A stretch of DNA of 64,000 nucleotides from Proteus vulgaris. GTDB lineage: Bacteria; Pseudomonadota; Gammaproteobacteria; Enterobacterales; Enterobacteriaceae. The notes beneath the pieces were generated by a model that was given only the letters and a program-made list of their open reading frames with translations, had not been told where the DNA came from and made no database searches. Location of the stretch: positions 3,509,501-3,573,500 of the forward strand of contig LR590468.1 of the NCBI GenBank assembly GCA_901472505.1, given 5' to 3'. Made by a program: the position numbers and the translations under genes. Positions 48,509-57,234 of this stretch are shown here, in pieces (within the stretch, counting starts at the first letter, position 1; each line of letters starts with the position of its first letter).

Positions 48509-50899
48509 ATGAAAAAAACAGAAAAAAATCAAGAAAACAATGGGATGACATCTCTAAGTCGTCGCCATTTTGTTCAAACAAGTGCAGCATTGGTTTCTGT
48601 GCCTTTTTTCGCACGAAATGCACACGCTAATTCAGATAAAAGTTTATCTATTGCGCAAAATGATGAAGAACCCGCTACGGTTGTTGCTACATGTAGCACT
48701 TTTGACTGTGGTGGTAAGTGTGATATTCGTGCACATATAAAAGAAGGGATTGTTACTCGTATTACCACTAGACCTGATAATGAATTAGATGAAGCTATGC
48801 CAATTATGAGGGCATGTGTGCGTGGACGAGGTTACCGTAAATTTTCTTATCATGCTGATAGATTGAAATACCCTATGAAAAGGGTCGGTAAACGTGGTGA
48901 AGGTAAATTTGAACGTATTTCATGGGATGAAGCGACAACGCTTATTGCAGAAAATATTACACGTTTAACTGAAAAACATGGAGCCGCAAGTCGCTTTTTA
49001 ACCGTTAATACCGCTGTAACAGGGGGGATCTTCTCTGGTGATACTATGATGAAGAAACTCTTTAATTTAACAGGTGGATACTTACCTTATTATCATTCTG
49101 TCAGTTTAGGGAATACAGTCAAAGTAACACCTTATACTTACGGTATATCAAAAACGGGAAGCTCACTCGATACCCTTGAAAACACACCTTTAGTCATTTT
49201 ATGGGGTCATAACCCCAATGAAACTATTTTTGGTCATACAAACCATTATTTTCAAAAAATGAAAGATAAGGGGACTAAGTTTATTGTTGTCGATCCTCGT
49301 TATTCGGATACTGCTCAATCTCTTGCTGATCAATGGATCCCACTCTTACCAACAACAGATAATGCCTTAATGGATGCAATGATGTATGTCATTGTTACCG
49401 AAAATCTTCATGATAAACCTTTTATTGATAAGTATGTTGTTGGTTTTGATGAAGAGCATATGCCAGAAGGTGTTCCCGCTAATGAGTCATTGGTTGCTTA
49501 TTTAACCGGTAAAAAAGAGGGGATAGAAAAAACACCTGAATGGGCGGAGAAAATCACAAAAGTACCCGCAAATACCATTCGTCAACTTGCACGCGAATAT
49601 GCCATGACGAAACCCGCCGCCTTAATTCAGGGGTGGGGGCCTCAACGTCATATTTGTGGCGAGCGTAGTGCTCGAGGCTCGACGTTATTGGCTGCAATTA
49701 CAGGAAATGTAGGTAAGAAAGGTGCGTGGGCAGCGGGTTACGGCGGTATTGGTAATCGCCAATCTATACGTGGACCTAATATCGGTGAAAATCCAATTAA
49801 AGCACAAATCTCCATCATGAATTGGATGCAAGCGGTTGATGATGCAAGCAAAGTACGTACTGAGGATGGTCTTTTAGGTGTTGATAAACTTGATACCAAT
49901 ATCAAGATGATTTTTTCTTTAGCAGGTAACTATTTAGTCAACCAAAACCCTGATGTTAATGCAGCTGCTAAATTATTAGCAGATGAATCAAAAGTCGAAT
50001 TTATTGTTGCTAGCGACTTATATCTCTCTCCCTCTGCAAAATATGCGGATCTTGTTTTACCTGAAACCAGTTTTTTAGAACGTTGGAACATTGGTAATAC
50101 ATGGGGCACAGGAAATTATTTCCTTCTATCTGAAAAAGTTGTTGAACCCGCTTTCGAACGTCGTTCTGATTATGAATGGATAACAGACGTAGCAGAAAAA
50201 ATGGGAGTAAAAGACGCTTTTACTGAAGGTAGAAGTGAAAAAGAGTGGATTGCCTACCTTGTTGATACAAATAAAGAGCGCTTCCAAGATAGATCCGATT
50301 TCCCTAATTTTGAGGAATTAGTGAAAACGCGTCGTTATCTTTTCAAAGATGAACCATTCATTGCCTTTGAAAAAAATATCAGTGACTTTGAAAATAATCC
50401 ATTTCCAACGCCATCAGGGAAAATTGAGATATTCTCTAAACGCCTTTACGACATGAACAATCCGGATATTCCGGCTTTATCTCACTATGTACCCGCAATT
50501 GAAGGCCCTGAAGATAAATTAACAGCAATATATCCATTACAAATGCTAACTTGGAAAGGGAAAAATCGTGCAAACTCAACACAATATGCCAACCCTTGGT
50601 TACAAGAAGCGCAACGTCAAGAAGTATGGATAAATCCAATTGATGCTGAAAATAGAGGTATCAAGAATGGTGATATGGTACGTGTTTATAACGATAGAGG
50701 GATAACTCAAATCCCTGCCTTAGTCACACAACGCATTATTCCTGGTGTTGTTGGTTTGCAAGCAGGTGCATGGTGGACACCTGATGAGGACGGAATTGAT
50801 CATGGGGGATGCCCAAATGTTTTAACATCAACACGGATGACGCCATTAGCACATGGTAACTCGCATTTAACGGTTTTAGTTGAGGTAGCCAAAGCATGA
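48509..50899 (+). CDS. dmsA: DMSO reductase-family molybdopterin catalytic subunit
   Basis: 796 residues. Twin-arginine signal SRRHFVQ at 17-23 with cleavage near AHA-NS, so the enzyme faces the periplasm. The N-terminal 4Fe-4S motif is Cys62-x4-Cys67-x3-Cys71-x31-Cys103, as in DmsA/YnfE. DRLKYPMKRVGKRGEGKFER and the bis-MGD region NYHSVS-like YYHSVSLGN follow; a Ser here would ligate molybdenum. Substrate (DMSO, TMAO, or other S/N-oxide) cannot be fixed from sequence. ATG 48509 was chosen; a TTG eight codons earlier is unlikely. It overlaps dmsB by 4 bases. Confidence 0.9.
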   Translation: MKKTEKNQENNGMTSLSRRHFVQTSAALVSVPFFARNAHANSDKSLSIAQNDEEPATVVATCSTFDCGGKCDIRAHIKEGIVTRITTRPDNELDEAMPIMRACVRGRGYRKFSYHADRLKYPMKRVGKRGEGKFERISWDEATTLIAENITRLTEKHGAASRFLTVNTAVTGGIFSGDTMMKKLFNLTGGYLPYYHSVSLGNTVKVTPYTYGISKTGSSLDTLENTPLVILWGHNPNETIFGHTNHYFQKMKDKGTKFIVVDPRYSDTAQSLADQWIPLLPTTDNALMDAMMYVIVTENLHDKPFIDKYVVGFDEEHMPEGVPANESLVAYLTGKKEGIEKTPEWAEKITKVPANTIRQLAREYAMTKPAALIQGWGPQRHICGERSARGSTLLAAITGNVGKKGAWAAGYGGIGNRQSIRGPNIGENPIKAQISIMNWMQAVDDASKVRTEDGLLGVDKLDTNIKMIFSLAGNYLVNQNPDVNAAAKLLADESKVEFIVASDLYLSPSAKYADLVLPETSFLERWNIGNTWGTGNYFLLSEKVVEPAFERRSDYEWITDVAEKMGVKDAFTEGRSEKEWIAYLVDTNKERFQDRSDFPNFEELVKTRRYLFKDEPFIAFEKNISDFENNPFPTPSGKIEIFSKRLYDMNNPDIPALSHYVPAIEGPEDKLTAIYPLQMLTWKGKNRANSTQYANPWLQEAQRQEVWINPIDAENRGIKNGDMVRVYNDRGITQIPALVTQRIIPGVVGLQAGAWWTPDEDGIDHGGCPNVLTSTRMTPLAHGNSHLTVLVEVAKA

Positions 50900-51525
50900 G
50901 TGATTTTAAAGAATATGCACCAGTGAGTGATGAACAGCTCGGTTTCTTTATTGATTCCTCTCGTTGCTCTGGTTGTAAAGCTTGCCAAGTGGCATGTAAA
51001 GATAAAAATAATTTAGAAGTCGGACGTCGTTTTCGTCGTATTTATGAAATAAAAGGAGGCGGTTTCGCACCAACAGGACAAGGTGGTCTGGTTAATAATG
51101 TGTTTGCTTATACATTAACCATTTCTTGTAACCACTGTGATTCACCTGTCTGTGTAAGAAACTGCCCAACAACGGCAATGCATAAACGAGAAGGTGATGG
51201 TATTGTTCGCGTTGATACCTCTAAATGTGTAGGTTGTGGGTATTGTGCGTGGTCATGCCCTTACGGTGCACCACAAATGAATGAAGAAACAGGACAAATG
51301 TCAAAATGTGATTTTTGTGTCGATTTACTGTCAGAAGGCAAAAATCCAATTTGTGTTGATACCTGTCCGCTAAATGCGATTAAATTTGGCAAGATAAAAG
51401 AGTTAAGAGCGAAATATGGGCATTTAAGCCAAGTTCAAGGGCTACCTGACTTTACGATGACAAATCCAAATTTAGTTATCAAACCTCATACAGGGGCGAT
51501 GAAAAAAGGAGGAGTTCAAGCATGA
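50896..51525 (+). CDS. dmsB: DMSO reductase-type iron-sulfur subunit
   Basis: 209-residue electron-transfer subunit with four 4Fe-4S sites: CSGCKACQVAC, CNHCDSPVCVRNCP, CVGCGYCAWSCPYGAP and CDFCVDLLSEGKNPICVDTCP (numbered in order from residue 23). It passes electrons from DmsC to DmsA. It overlaps dmsA (ATGA) and dmsC (ATGA), so the three are translationally coupled. Confidence 0.95.
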   Translation: MSDFKEYAPVSDEQLGFFIDSSRCSGCKACQVACKDKNNLEVGRRFRRIYEIKGGGFAPTGQGGLVNNVFAYTLTISCNHCDSPVCVRNCPTTAMHKREGDGIVRVDTSKCVGCGYCAWSCPYGAPQMNEETGQMSKCDFCVDLLSEGKNPICVDTCPLNAIKFGKIKELRAKYGHLSQVQGLPDFTMTNPNLVIKPHTGAMKKGGVQA

Positions 51526-52394
51526 ATGAATGGCCATTAGTTACCTTTACTTTATTCGTCCAAAGTTCTGTGGGTGTGACTATTTTTACCGCACTTTATT
51601 TTTGTTGGCTAGAAAAAGATATTGGTAATCAACGAGCAACGGTTGCCATGCGACCCGCTTTATTAACTGCCGCTATTTTAGGATGTTTAGGATTATTAGC
51701 ATCAACGTTACATATGGGATATCCATGGAATGCCTTTCATGCATTACGCCATATTTCTTCATCATGGTTGAGTCGTGAAATCATATTTGCTGCTGTTTAT
51801 CTTGGTGCATTATGTCTTTATACCTTGGTCGTTTTGATTAAAGGACATATGAATAAAAGTCTATTAGCGGTTATTGGTTTGCTTGGCATTATTGATATAT
51901 TTTGTATGGCATCACTGTATTACAATACCTCGATACTGACATGGATGCATATAAATACCTATTTTATGTTTATAGGTGCATTATTTGCTGCCGGTGCCGT
52001 TATTGCACTATCAATAACGGCATTTCGTATTAAAGCATTTATAAATAATGAATTAGCAAAAAAAATTGTGATAAGCGCATTAGGAATTATTTTCCTTTCA
52101 GTAACATTGCGCATGGCTGTACAACCATCCTATTTAGAATGGTTGTCATTAGTTATCTCAACAAATGATGCGATAACATTCCCTCATACGCCTATCATTG
52201 CGTATAATGAAATATTCGGATTAAGAGTATCTGCATGGATAATGTCAATAATCGGCATTTTAGTGATGGGATACAGTGTATGGAAATATCGTAATGCTGT
52301 ATTTACTTCAGGATTGTCTATGGTGTTAGCGAGTAGCGCAATAATACTGATTGCAGAAATTCTTAATCGCTTTGCATTCTTTATTGTTAAGTAG
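51522..52394 (+). CDS. dmsC: DMSO reductase-type membrane anchor subunit
   Basis: 290 residues with about eight hydrophobic helices. The N-terminus MNEWPLVTFTLFVQSSVGV and HMGYPWNAFHALRHISSSWL are the DmsC signatures. It anchors DmsAB in the inner membrane and oxidises menaquinol. The start overlaps the dmsB stop. Confidence 0.93.
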   Translation: MNEWPLVTFTLFVQSSVGVTIFTALYFCWLEKDIGNQRATVAMRPALLTAAILGCLGLLASTLHMGYPWNAFHALRHISSSWLSREIIFAAVYLGALCLYTLVVLIKGHMNKSLLAVIGLLGIIDIFCMASLYYNTSILTWMHINTYFMFIGALFAAGAVIALSITAFRIKAFINNELAKKIVISALGIIFLSVTLRMAVQPSYLEWLSLVISTNDAITFPHTPIIAYNEIFGLRVSAWIMSIIGILVMGYSVWKYRNAVFTSGLSMVLASSAIILIAEILNRFAFFIVK

Positions 52395-52408
52395 TGGAGT
52401 TGTGATGT

Positions 52409-53293
52409 ATGAGGCGTTTTATTACGATGGAGCTTCCTCCTGAACCAATTATTAATGATAAATGTGTTAGAAAACGCCTCAAACAAAGCCTATGTGATAG
52501 TTGCTCTAAAGTTTGTCCTGTGGGTGCTATCACTTTTGGTCACTTAGATGTAAAGATAGATAATGAACGCTGTTTCCAATGTGGTAATTGCCTGTTTACT
52601 TGCCCTGTAGATGCAATAGAAAATATTGCACCCCATGAAAGAACGTATCAGGATAATTATTTAGTTGTTAATCATGATGAGCCTTTAGCAAGTACAGAAG
52701 AACTATTAGTGTGGCATCGCCAATATCACATTAGAGGAATGAAAATAGCACAACCTTTAGTGGATAAATGGCTTCCTGTTTTAGCGAATTTAAATCTTCA
52801 ACTAAAAACATTACAAGAGCCTATCTGGCAATTAATGATCACTGAACCTACTGATATTGATAGTGGGCGTCGTTTTATGCTTTTTCGTCAAAAACTAGAT
52901 GAAAAACCATTAAATAAAAGTCAAGTAAGAACAGGTTTAAATGCAAGAAAACAACTGTATCCCGAAGATAGTTGGTTCCAGATTCAGTTAGATAAAGAAA
53001 GTTGTATTCTTTGCTCTGCATGCGCCAAAGTTTGTGATGAAGGTGCGATTGAACTCGAAAATAATATATTCACTCTTGATGAAAAGCGTTGTACCGGCTG
53101 TATGAATTGTGAAGTTGTTTGTTTTCCTAAATCCATTCATGTTAAAGAACGTGTCGCTAAAAATAACGAACCCATCCTTTACCATTATTATGATGCACAC
53201 TGTGAAAAATGTCGGTTAGCTTTTTTATCATGGAAGCCAGATGCAACATTGTGCCCGATTTGCATACAACATAAGAAGCAAGGTTGGTTATAA
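52409..53293 (+). CDS. Multi-cluster ferredoxin-like protein of the dms operon
   Basis: 294 residues, predicted cytoplasmic (no signal peptide). An N-terminal pair of 4Fe-4S motifs is CDSCSKVCP (residues 29-37) and CFQCGNCLFTCP (55-66). A middle domain of about 120 residues follows, without recognised motifs. A second ferredoxin pair is CILCSACAKVC and CTGCMNCEVVC, and a C-terminal CxxC...CxxC ribbon (CEKCRLAF, LCPIC) probably binds zinc. It lies 14 bases after dmsC, with GGAG upstream of ATG 52409. It may be an extra electron carrier or maturation factor for DmsA; the usual DmsD chaperone gene is not in this cluster. Family name not known to me. Confidence 0.8.
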   Translation: MRRFITMELPPEPIINDKCVRKRLKQSLCDSCSKVCPVGAITFGHLDVKIDNERCFQCGNCLFTCPVDAIENIAPHERTYQDNYLVVNHDEPLASTEELLVWHRQYHIRGMKIAQPLVDKWLPVLANLNLQLKTLQEPIWQLMITEPTDIDSGRRFMLFRQKLDEKPLNKSQVRTGLNARKQLYPEDSWFQIQLDKESCILCSACAKVCDEGAIELENNIFTLDEKRCTGCMNCEVVCFPKSIHVKERVAKNNEPILYHYYDAHCEKCRLAFLSWKPDATLCPICIQHKKQGWL

Positions 53294-53431
53294 TCTTCGT
53301 TTATCTACACTTGATTTATTGTTTACTAGATGAACTCTTTTCTTAAAACTTTAAAATAAGAAAGATAAGTGATCGAAACAGCTCAACTAGCATAACATTC
53401 TGAGAGTGGCTAAATTAAATGGGAGAATATG

Positions 53432-54448
53432 ATGAAAACTGTTTTACCTGCAAATATGTTGGAGATCGCAATTACAGAGCCCGGTGATATAGACAAGTTA
53501 CAACCTAAAATATCCCCAATTCCTTCACTTCCTCCTCATTATCTTTTAATTAAAGTTGCCGCCTCAGGTGTTAATCGGCCAGATATATTTCAAAGACAAG
53601 GTCGTTATCCTCCCCCCGCAGATGCGTCACCGATCCCCGGTCTTGAGGTTGCTGGAGAAGTTGTGGCAGTAGGTGACGGTTGCACCAAATGGCAATTAGG
53701 GGATAGGGTTTGTGCTTTAGTTGCTGGTGGGGGGTATGCTCAATATTGCATTGCACATGAAGATATCGCATTACCCTCAATGAGTTTAACGGATCTTGAA
53801 GCTGCCGCCTTGCCTGAAAATATTTTTACAGTGTGGGCTAATTTATTCCAGTTAGGTAAACTAAAACAAGGTGAATCTGTACTTATTCATGGCGGAACAT
53901 CGGGGATTGGCTCTATGGCGATTATGCTTGCTCATGCTATAGGAGCGACCGTTTATACAACGGTTGGTTCTGAAGAAAAAGCCTCTGTAGCTTACAAGAT
54001 CGGTGCTGATTATGTCATTAATTACAAACAAACCGATTTCGCTAAACAAATTCCCATTTTAACTCAAGGTAAGGGGATTGATGTTGTGCTTGATATTATT
54101 GGTGGCGATTATGTAGAGAAAAACTATCAAGTTGCGAGTAAGTTTGGACGTATTATACAAGTGGGTATGATGAAAGGAATGCCTAAAAATTTAAATATGA
54201 TGCCAATGATGATTAAACGTCTAATTCACACGGGGTCAACCATGCGTTCTCGTTCAGTAGAAGAAAAAGCACATATTGCACAAGAACTAAAACAATATGT
54301 ATGGCCATTGATTGCCGAAGGTAAGATTAAACCAATAATAAATGCCATTTTTCCACTCACAGAAGTAGGTAAAGCTCATCAATTAATGGAGTCTGGTGAT
54401 CTAATTGGTAAAGTGATGCTAGAAAACACAACTTATAACTTATACTGA
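53432..54448 (+). CDS. Zinc-independent NAD(P)H:quinone oxidoreductase, MDR superfamily
   Basis: 338 residues of the medium-chain dehydrogenase/reductase superfamily, PIG3/QOR-like. VNRPDIFQRQGRYPPP and GLEVAGEVVAVG are in the catalytic half, with the NADPH-binding GGTSGIGSMAIML near residue 150. It lacks the zinc ligands of alcohol dehydrogenases. One-electron reduction of quinones is the family activity. ATG 53432 is 7 bases from GGGAG; the ATG three bases earlier is also possible. It follows the dms operon after 138 bases without a clear terminator between, so read-through is possible. Confidence 0.88.
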   Translation: MKTVLPANMLEIAITEPGDIDKLQPKISPIPSLPPHYLLIKVAASGVNRPDIFQRQGRYPPPADASPIPGLEVAGEVVAVGDGCTKWQLGDRVCALVAGGGYAQYCIAHEDIALPSMSLTDLEAAALPENIFTVWANLFQLGKLKQGESVLIHGGTSGIGSMAIMLAHAIGATVYTTVGSEEKASVAYKIGADYVINYKQTDFAKQIPILTQGKGIDVVLDIIGGDYVEKNYQVASKFGRIIQVGMMKGMPKNLNMMPMMIKRLIHTGSTMRSRSVEEKAHIAQELKQYVWPLIAEGKIKPIINAIFPLTEVGKAHQLMESGDLIGKVMLENTTYNLY

Positions 54449-54525
54449 TGGTAAATAAGAGTATTAAATATTATTTGTTATAAGTAGTGATGTTTTTTTT
54501 GTTAAAAAAAGCGAATATTCTGAAA

Positions 54526-54557
54526 AACACATGATCAAATTATCGTGTGTTTTTTTT
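54526..54557 (+). terminator. Intrinsic terminator after the quinone oxidoreductase
   Basis: AACACATGAT-CAAATT-ATCGTGTGTT (one wobble) then TTTTTT. From 54558 to 54962 the DNA is about 80 percent AT and I see no gene or clear site in it. Confidence 0.8.
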
Positions 54558-54962
54558 ATATATTGAAGTAAAAATGAATAACAATTAAATAAATATATTT
54601 TTAATGGCATACAATATTTAATATCTATCTCTTTTAATGGATATTAGGCGATAGAAATATTTATTTATTCTGATTAAGATAGATTTAAGTATTGACCTTA
54701 GTAAAAATAATATCATATTTTCAGGAATACAACTTAAATCAAAATTGATAATAAAATAAAGAAACTAACAAATAAAACTAAATCATTTATCATTAAACAT
54801 GAAAAACTTTAGATGGAGTTGAAAAAATCTTAACTGATATCAATAAAATAAAGAAGATTCTTACTCATCATGTGGTATATCATTTGAATAGAGATTAATT
54901 ATTTACGATTAATAAACACAATTCTTATTAAAACATATAACAAAAATTTATATATAGGTGCG

Positions 54963-56801
54963 ATGATGGCAAATCATAAACAAACCTGTCTGAGTGCTAC
55001 AGAGCGTGTATACCATACCCGAACCGTTGATACCCTAGTATGTTATCATCGAGAGATGGCAAAAATATTAATGAATAGTGAGTATTGTTTTCCTAAGGAA
55101 AATAAAGTCAAAAAAAATGATAGTGATAATTTAGAGACTAAAATAAAAAATCATACGATTGAAAAAAAAGCAGTAGATAATGCTTATGACTCTATTTTAG
55201 ATACGCTGAAACAGCAAAATAATTATGCTCAATCAGATATTGAGCCTTATTTTTCCCATCATCATTCTCAAGTGATGCAATTGGCTAAATTTGGCTATCT
55301 TTCTGCGTTAGCTTACAATTCAGATAATGTTTTTAATCACCACTCACCCTTACAGATACAACAAGAAAAGAAAATTATAGATGATCTCTGTAAATTAATT
55401 GGTTTTTCATCAAAAGATGCATTTGGCCATATCACTACAAGCCATACATTAGCTTGTTATGAAATATTATGGGCGCTTAGAAATTTAAAAACATTACCAA
55501 TGGCGATTGCTCGTCATCCAAAGTCACGAGATTTAGTTGCAGATAAAAAAGCATTTGAGTTATTCAATATGTCTATCTCAGATATTCTAGTAATGAGTGA
55601 GCAACTCAATAAACGTGAAATTTTTGATGATGTTAGCTATTTGACATGCCGGGGAACAGGAATGACAAAAACAATGCATTTAGGGAAATTGCTTGTTCCT
55701 GTTTCACGTTTTGAATTCTGGAAAAAAGCAATGGACATACTAGGGTTGGGATATGACAACCTTATTGCATTACCTATCGATGGTTCATTTAAAACAGATA
55801 CGGAAAAAATGCGCAGTATTGTTTTACGTCTTATTGAACAGGGGGAACCCATTCTTGGTATTATCGGCATGCTAGGATCGCCATCTTATGGCAGTATCGA
55901 TAAGCTAAAACCCCTTTTTGAATTAAGAAAAGAGTGCGAAGAAAAATACAATAATTCTTTTTATATTCATATTGATGCTTCGCAATTTGGGTATATGAAA
56001 AGCCTTTTTCTTGATGATAATCATGAGATTATACCTTATGAAATATTGTGCGAAAGATTAAAAAAAGACACACCTTTACTTGAATTAACGCCTGAAATAT
56101 ATGAAAGCGTTACACAACTTTCTCTTGCTGATTCTGTCTCTTTTGAACCTTTTCAAGCTGGTTTTTCTCCTTATCCCACAGGTGTAGTGTGTATTAAAGA
56201 TGCACGTATGAGTCGTTTTCTCACTAATCCACCGAGATTATGTCCAGAACAAGCTGATGGTGTTCCCGAAATTGACGGTATTCAATCAGCACCCGCAGTG
56301 GCTTCGATGTGGAGTGTACATCAACTCTATCCTTTCACTTTGTCGGGATATGGGAAATATGCACAAATTCAATGGGAAACCCGAGTCAAACTTGAACAAT
56401 TCTTTAATCAGGCTCAAACATTTGAAAAAGAAGGTGAGCACTATTTTATTCGCGTTCTATCCGTATCTGATTTTAATAAATTGAATTTTGCGATTGTGAA
56501 AAAAGGGAATACGTGTTTAGAAACACAAAATAATCTTAATAAAGCAATATATGAAAACTTAGTTGTAAAAAGTCATTATCGGCAAGATTTGAGCTTACTG
56601 ACACTCTGTGCTCGAAATAGTGATGATGCCCCAATGCAGTTTTGTCGTGAGTGTGATTTAGGTAAAAATGAATGGGAAACAATCAAACATTTAAGTTTGT
56701 TGCAAATCACTATAAAAAGCACACAACTAGTTGATAAAAAACAAATTGAGGCAGGATACCAATATATTAAAAAGATCGTTTTATCTGCGTTAGATCAATA
56801 G
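54963..56801 (+). CDS. Tyrosine-decarboxylase-like protein lacking PLP-binding residues
   Basis: 612 residues of the group II PLP-decarboxylase fold, closest in pattern to bacterial tyrosine decarboxylases (about 620). Matches to that family include FGHITTSHTLACYEILWALR (GHI...ANxExLW), ILGLGYDNLIALPID, GIIGMLGSPSYGSIDKL and IHIDASQFGYM. The catalytic block reads DSVSFEPFQAGFSPYPTG where active members have DPHK: Lys becomes Gln398 (CAA at 56154-56156) and His becomes Phe. The PLP-stacking His is Phe (RFEFW for KHYSW), and the phosphate loop SHTLAC replaces DGSLAN-type. Such a protein should not form the PLP Schiff base, so decarboxylation is unlikely. The frame is intact with ribosome site AGGTG. 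Role unknown. Confidence 0.85.
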   Translation: MMANHKQTCLSATERVYHTRTVDTLVCYHREMAKILMNSEYCFPKENKVKKNDSDNLETKIKNHTIEKKAVDNAYDSILDTLKQQNNYAQSDIEPYFSHHHSQVMQLAKFGYLSALAYNSDNVFNHHSPLQIQQEKKIIDDLCKLIGFSSKDAFGHITTSHTLACYEILWALRNLKTLPMAIARHPKSRDLVADKKAFELFNMSISDILVMSEQLNKREIFDDVSYLTCRGTGMTKTMHLGKLLVPVSRFEFWKKAMDILGLGYDNLIALPIDGSFKTDTEKMRSIVLRLIEQGEPILGIIGMLGSPSYGSIDKLKPLFELRKECEEKYNNSFYIHIDASQFGYMKSLFLDDNHEIIPYEILCERLKKDTPLLELTPEIYESVTQLSLADSVSFEPFQAGFSPYPTGVVCIKDARMSRFLTNPPRLCPEQADGVPEIDGIQSAPAVASMWSVHQLYPFTLSGYGKYAQIQWETRVKLEQFFNQAQTFEKEGEHYFIRVLSVSDFNKLNFAIVKKGNTCLETQNNLNKAIYENLVVKSHYRQDLSLLTLCARNSDDAPMQFCRECDLGKNEWETIKHLSLLQITIKSTQLVDKKQIEAGYQYIKKIVLSALDQ

Positions 56802-56839
56802 CAATAACAAATTTTTTGTTATTAAGAGTAATCCAACCT

Positions 56840-56883
56840 AAAAAACGAAGTAGTGAGTAATATCTCATTATCTTCGCTTTTTT
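56840..56883 (+). terminator. Intrinsic terminator after the decarboxylase-like gene
   Basis: AACGAAG...CTTCGC with an inner TGAG/CTCA stem and TTTTTT. A weaker AATAACAAA/TTTGTTATT hairpin lies at about 56802-56823. Confidence 0.75.
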
Positions 56884-57048
56884 GGTGGTTTACTATATCC
56901 ATATTCAAGTTTTTCTCAATAGAAAAGATGACGCTGTCACTTATTATTTTCACTCAATTGGTTTTTGTCATCTCTTAGCAATCATTTTTTATCTCTATTT
57001 TGATTTTTTCTTCTTTTGTTTTTATTGATAGCACATAAAAACAAACTA

Positions 57049-57067
57049 GAGAATGAGAATCATTCAT
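57049..57067. promoter_or_regulatory. Fur-box-like site upstream of nfeR
   Basis: Contains AATGAGAATCATT, close to the core of GATAATGATAATCATTATC (about 14 of 19 by eye). It is about 170 bases upstream of the nfeR start. In E. coli the related yqjH/yqjI region is under Fur control; a role here is inferred. Confidence 0.5.
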
Positions 57068-57144
57068 AATAAAAACAGTCTGTGCCTATAAGGATAATCA
57101 TAAATAAATCATCTTGTTAAAGATAAAGTCGATTTAGACATATA

Positions 57145-57217
57145 TTTAGATATATCTAAAACTTGATCATTTAGATATATCGGATTATATTGACTACATA
57201 AATTCGATATATCTAAA
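57145..57217. promoter_or_regulatory. Three GATATATC operators in the nfeR promoter
   Basis: TTTAGATATATCTAAA (57145-57160) is a perfect 16-bp palindrome. Related copies TTTAGATATATCGGA (about 57170-57184) and TTCGATATATCTAAA (57203-57217) share the GATATATC core. The centres are about 25 and 32 bp apart. A TTGACT -35-like box (57190-57195) lies between the second and third copies, so bound regulator would block it. PadR-type autorepression is the likely meaning. Confidence 0.7.
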
Positions 57218-57234
57218 ACAATGAGGGAATATTT

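Noticed and set aside
54831..54844. FNR-like site TTAACTGATATCAA upstream of the decarboxylase-like gene
   Set aside because: Only one half matches well and the region is over 75 percent AT, where such matches occur by chance.
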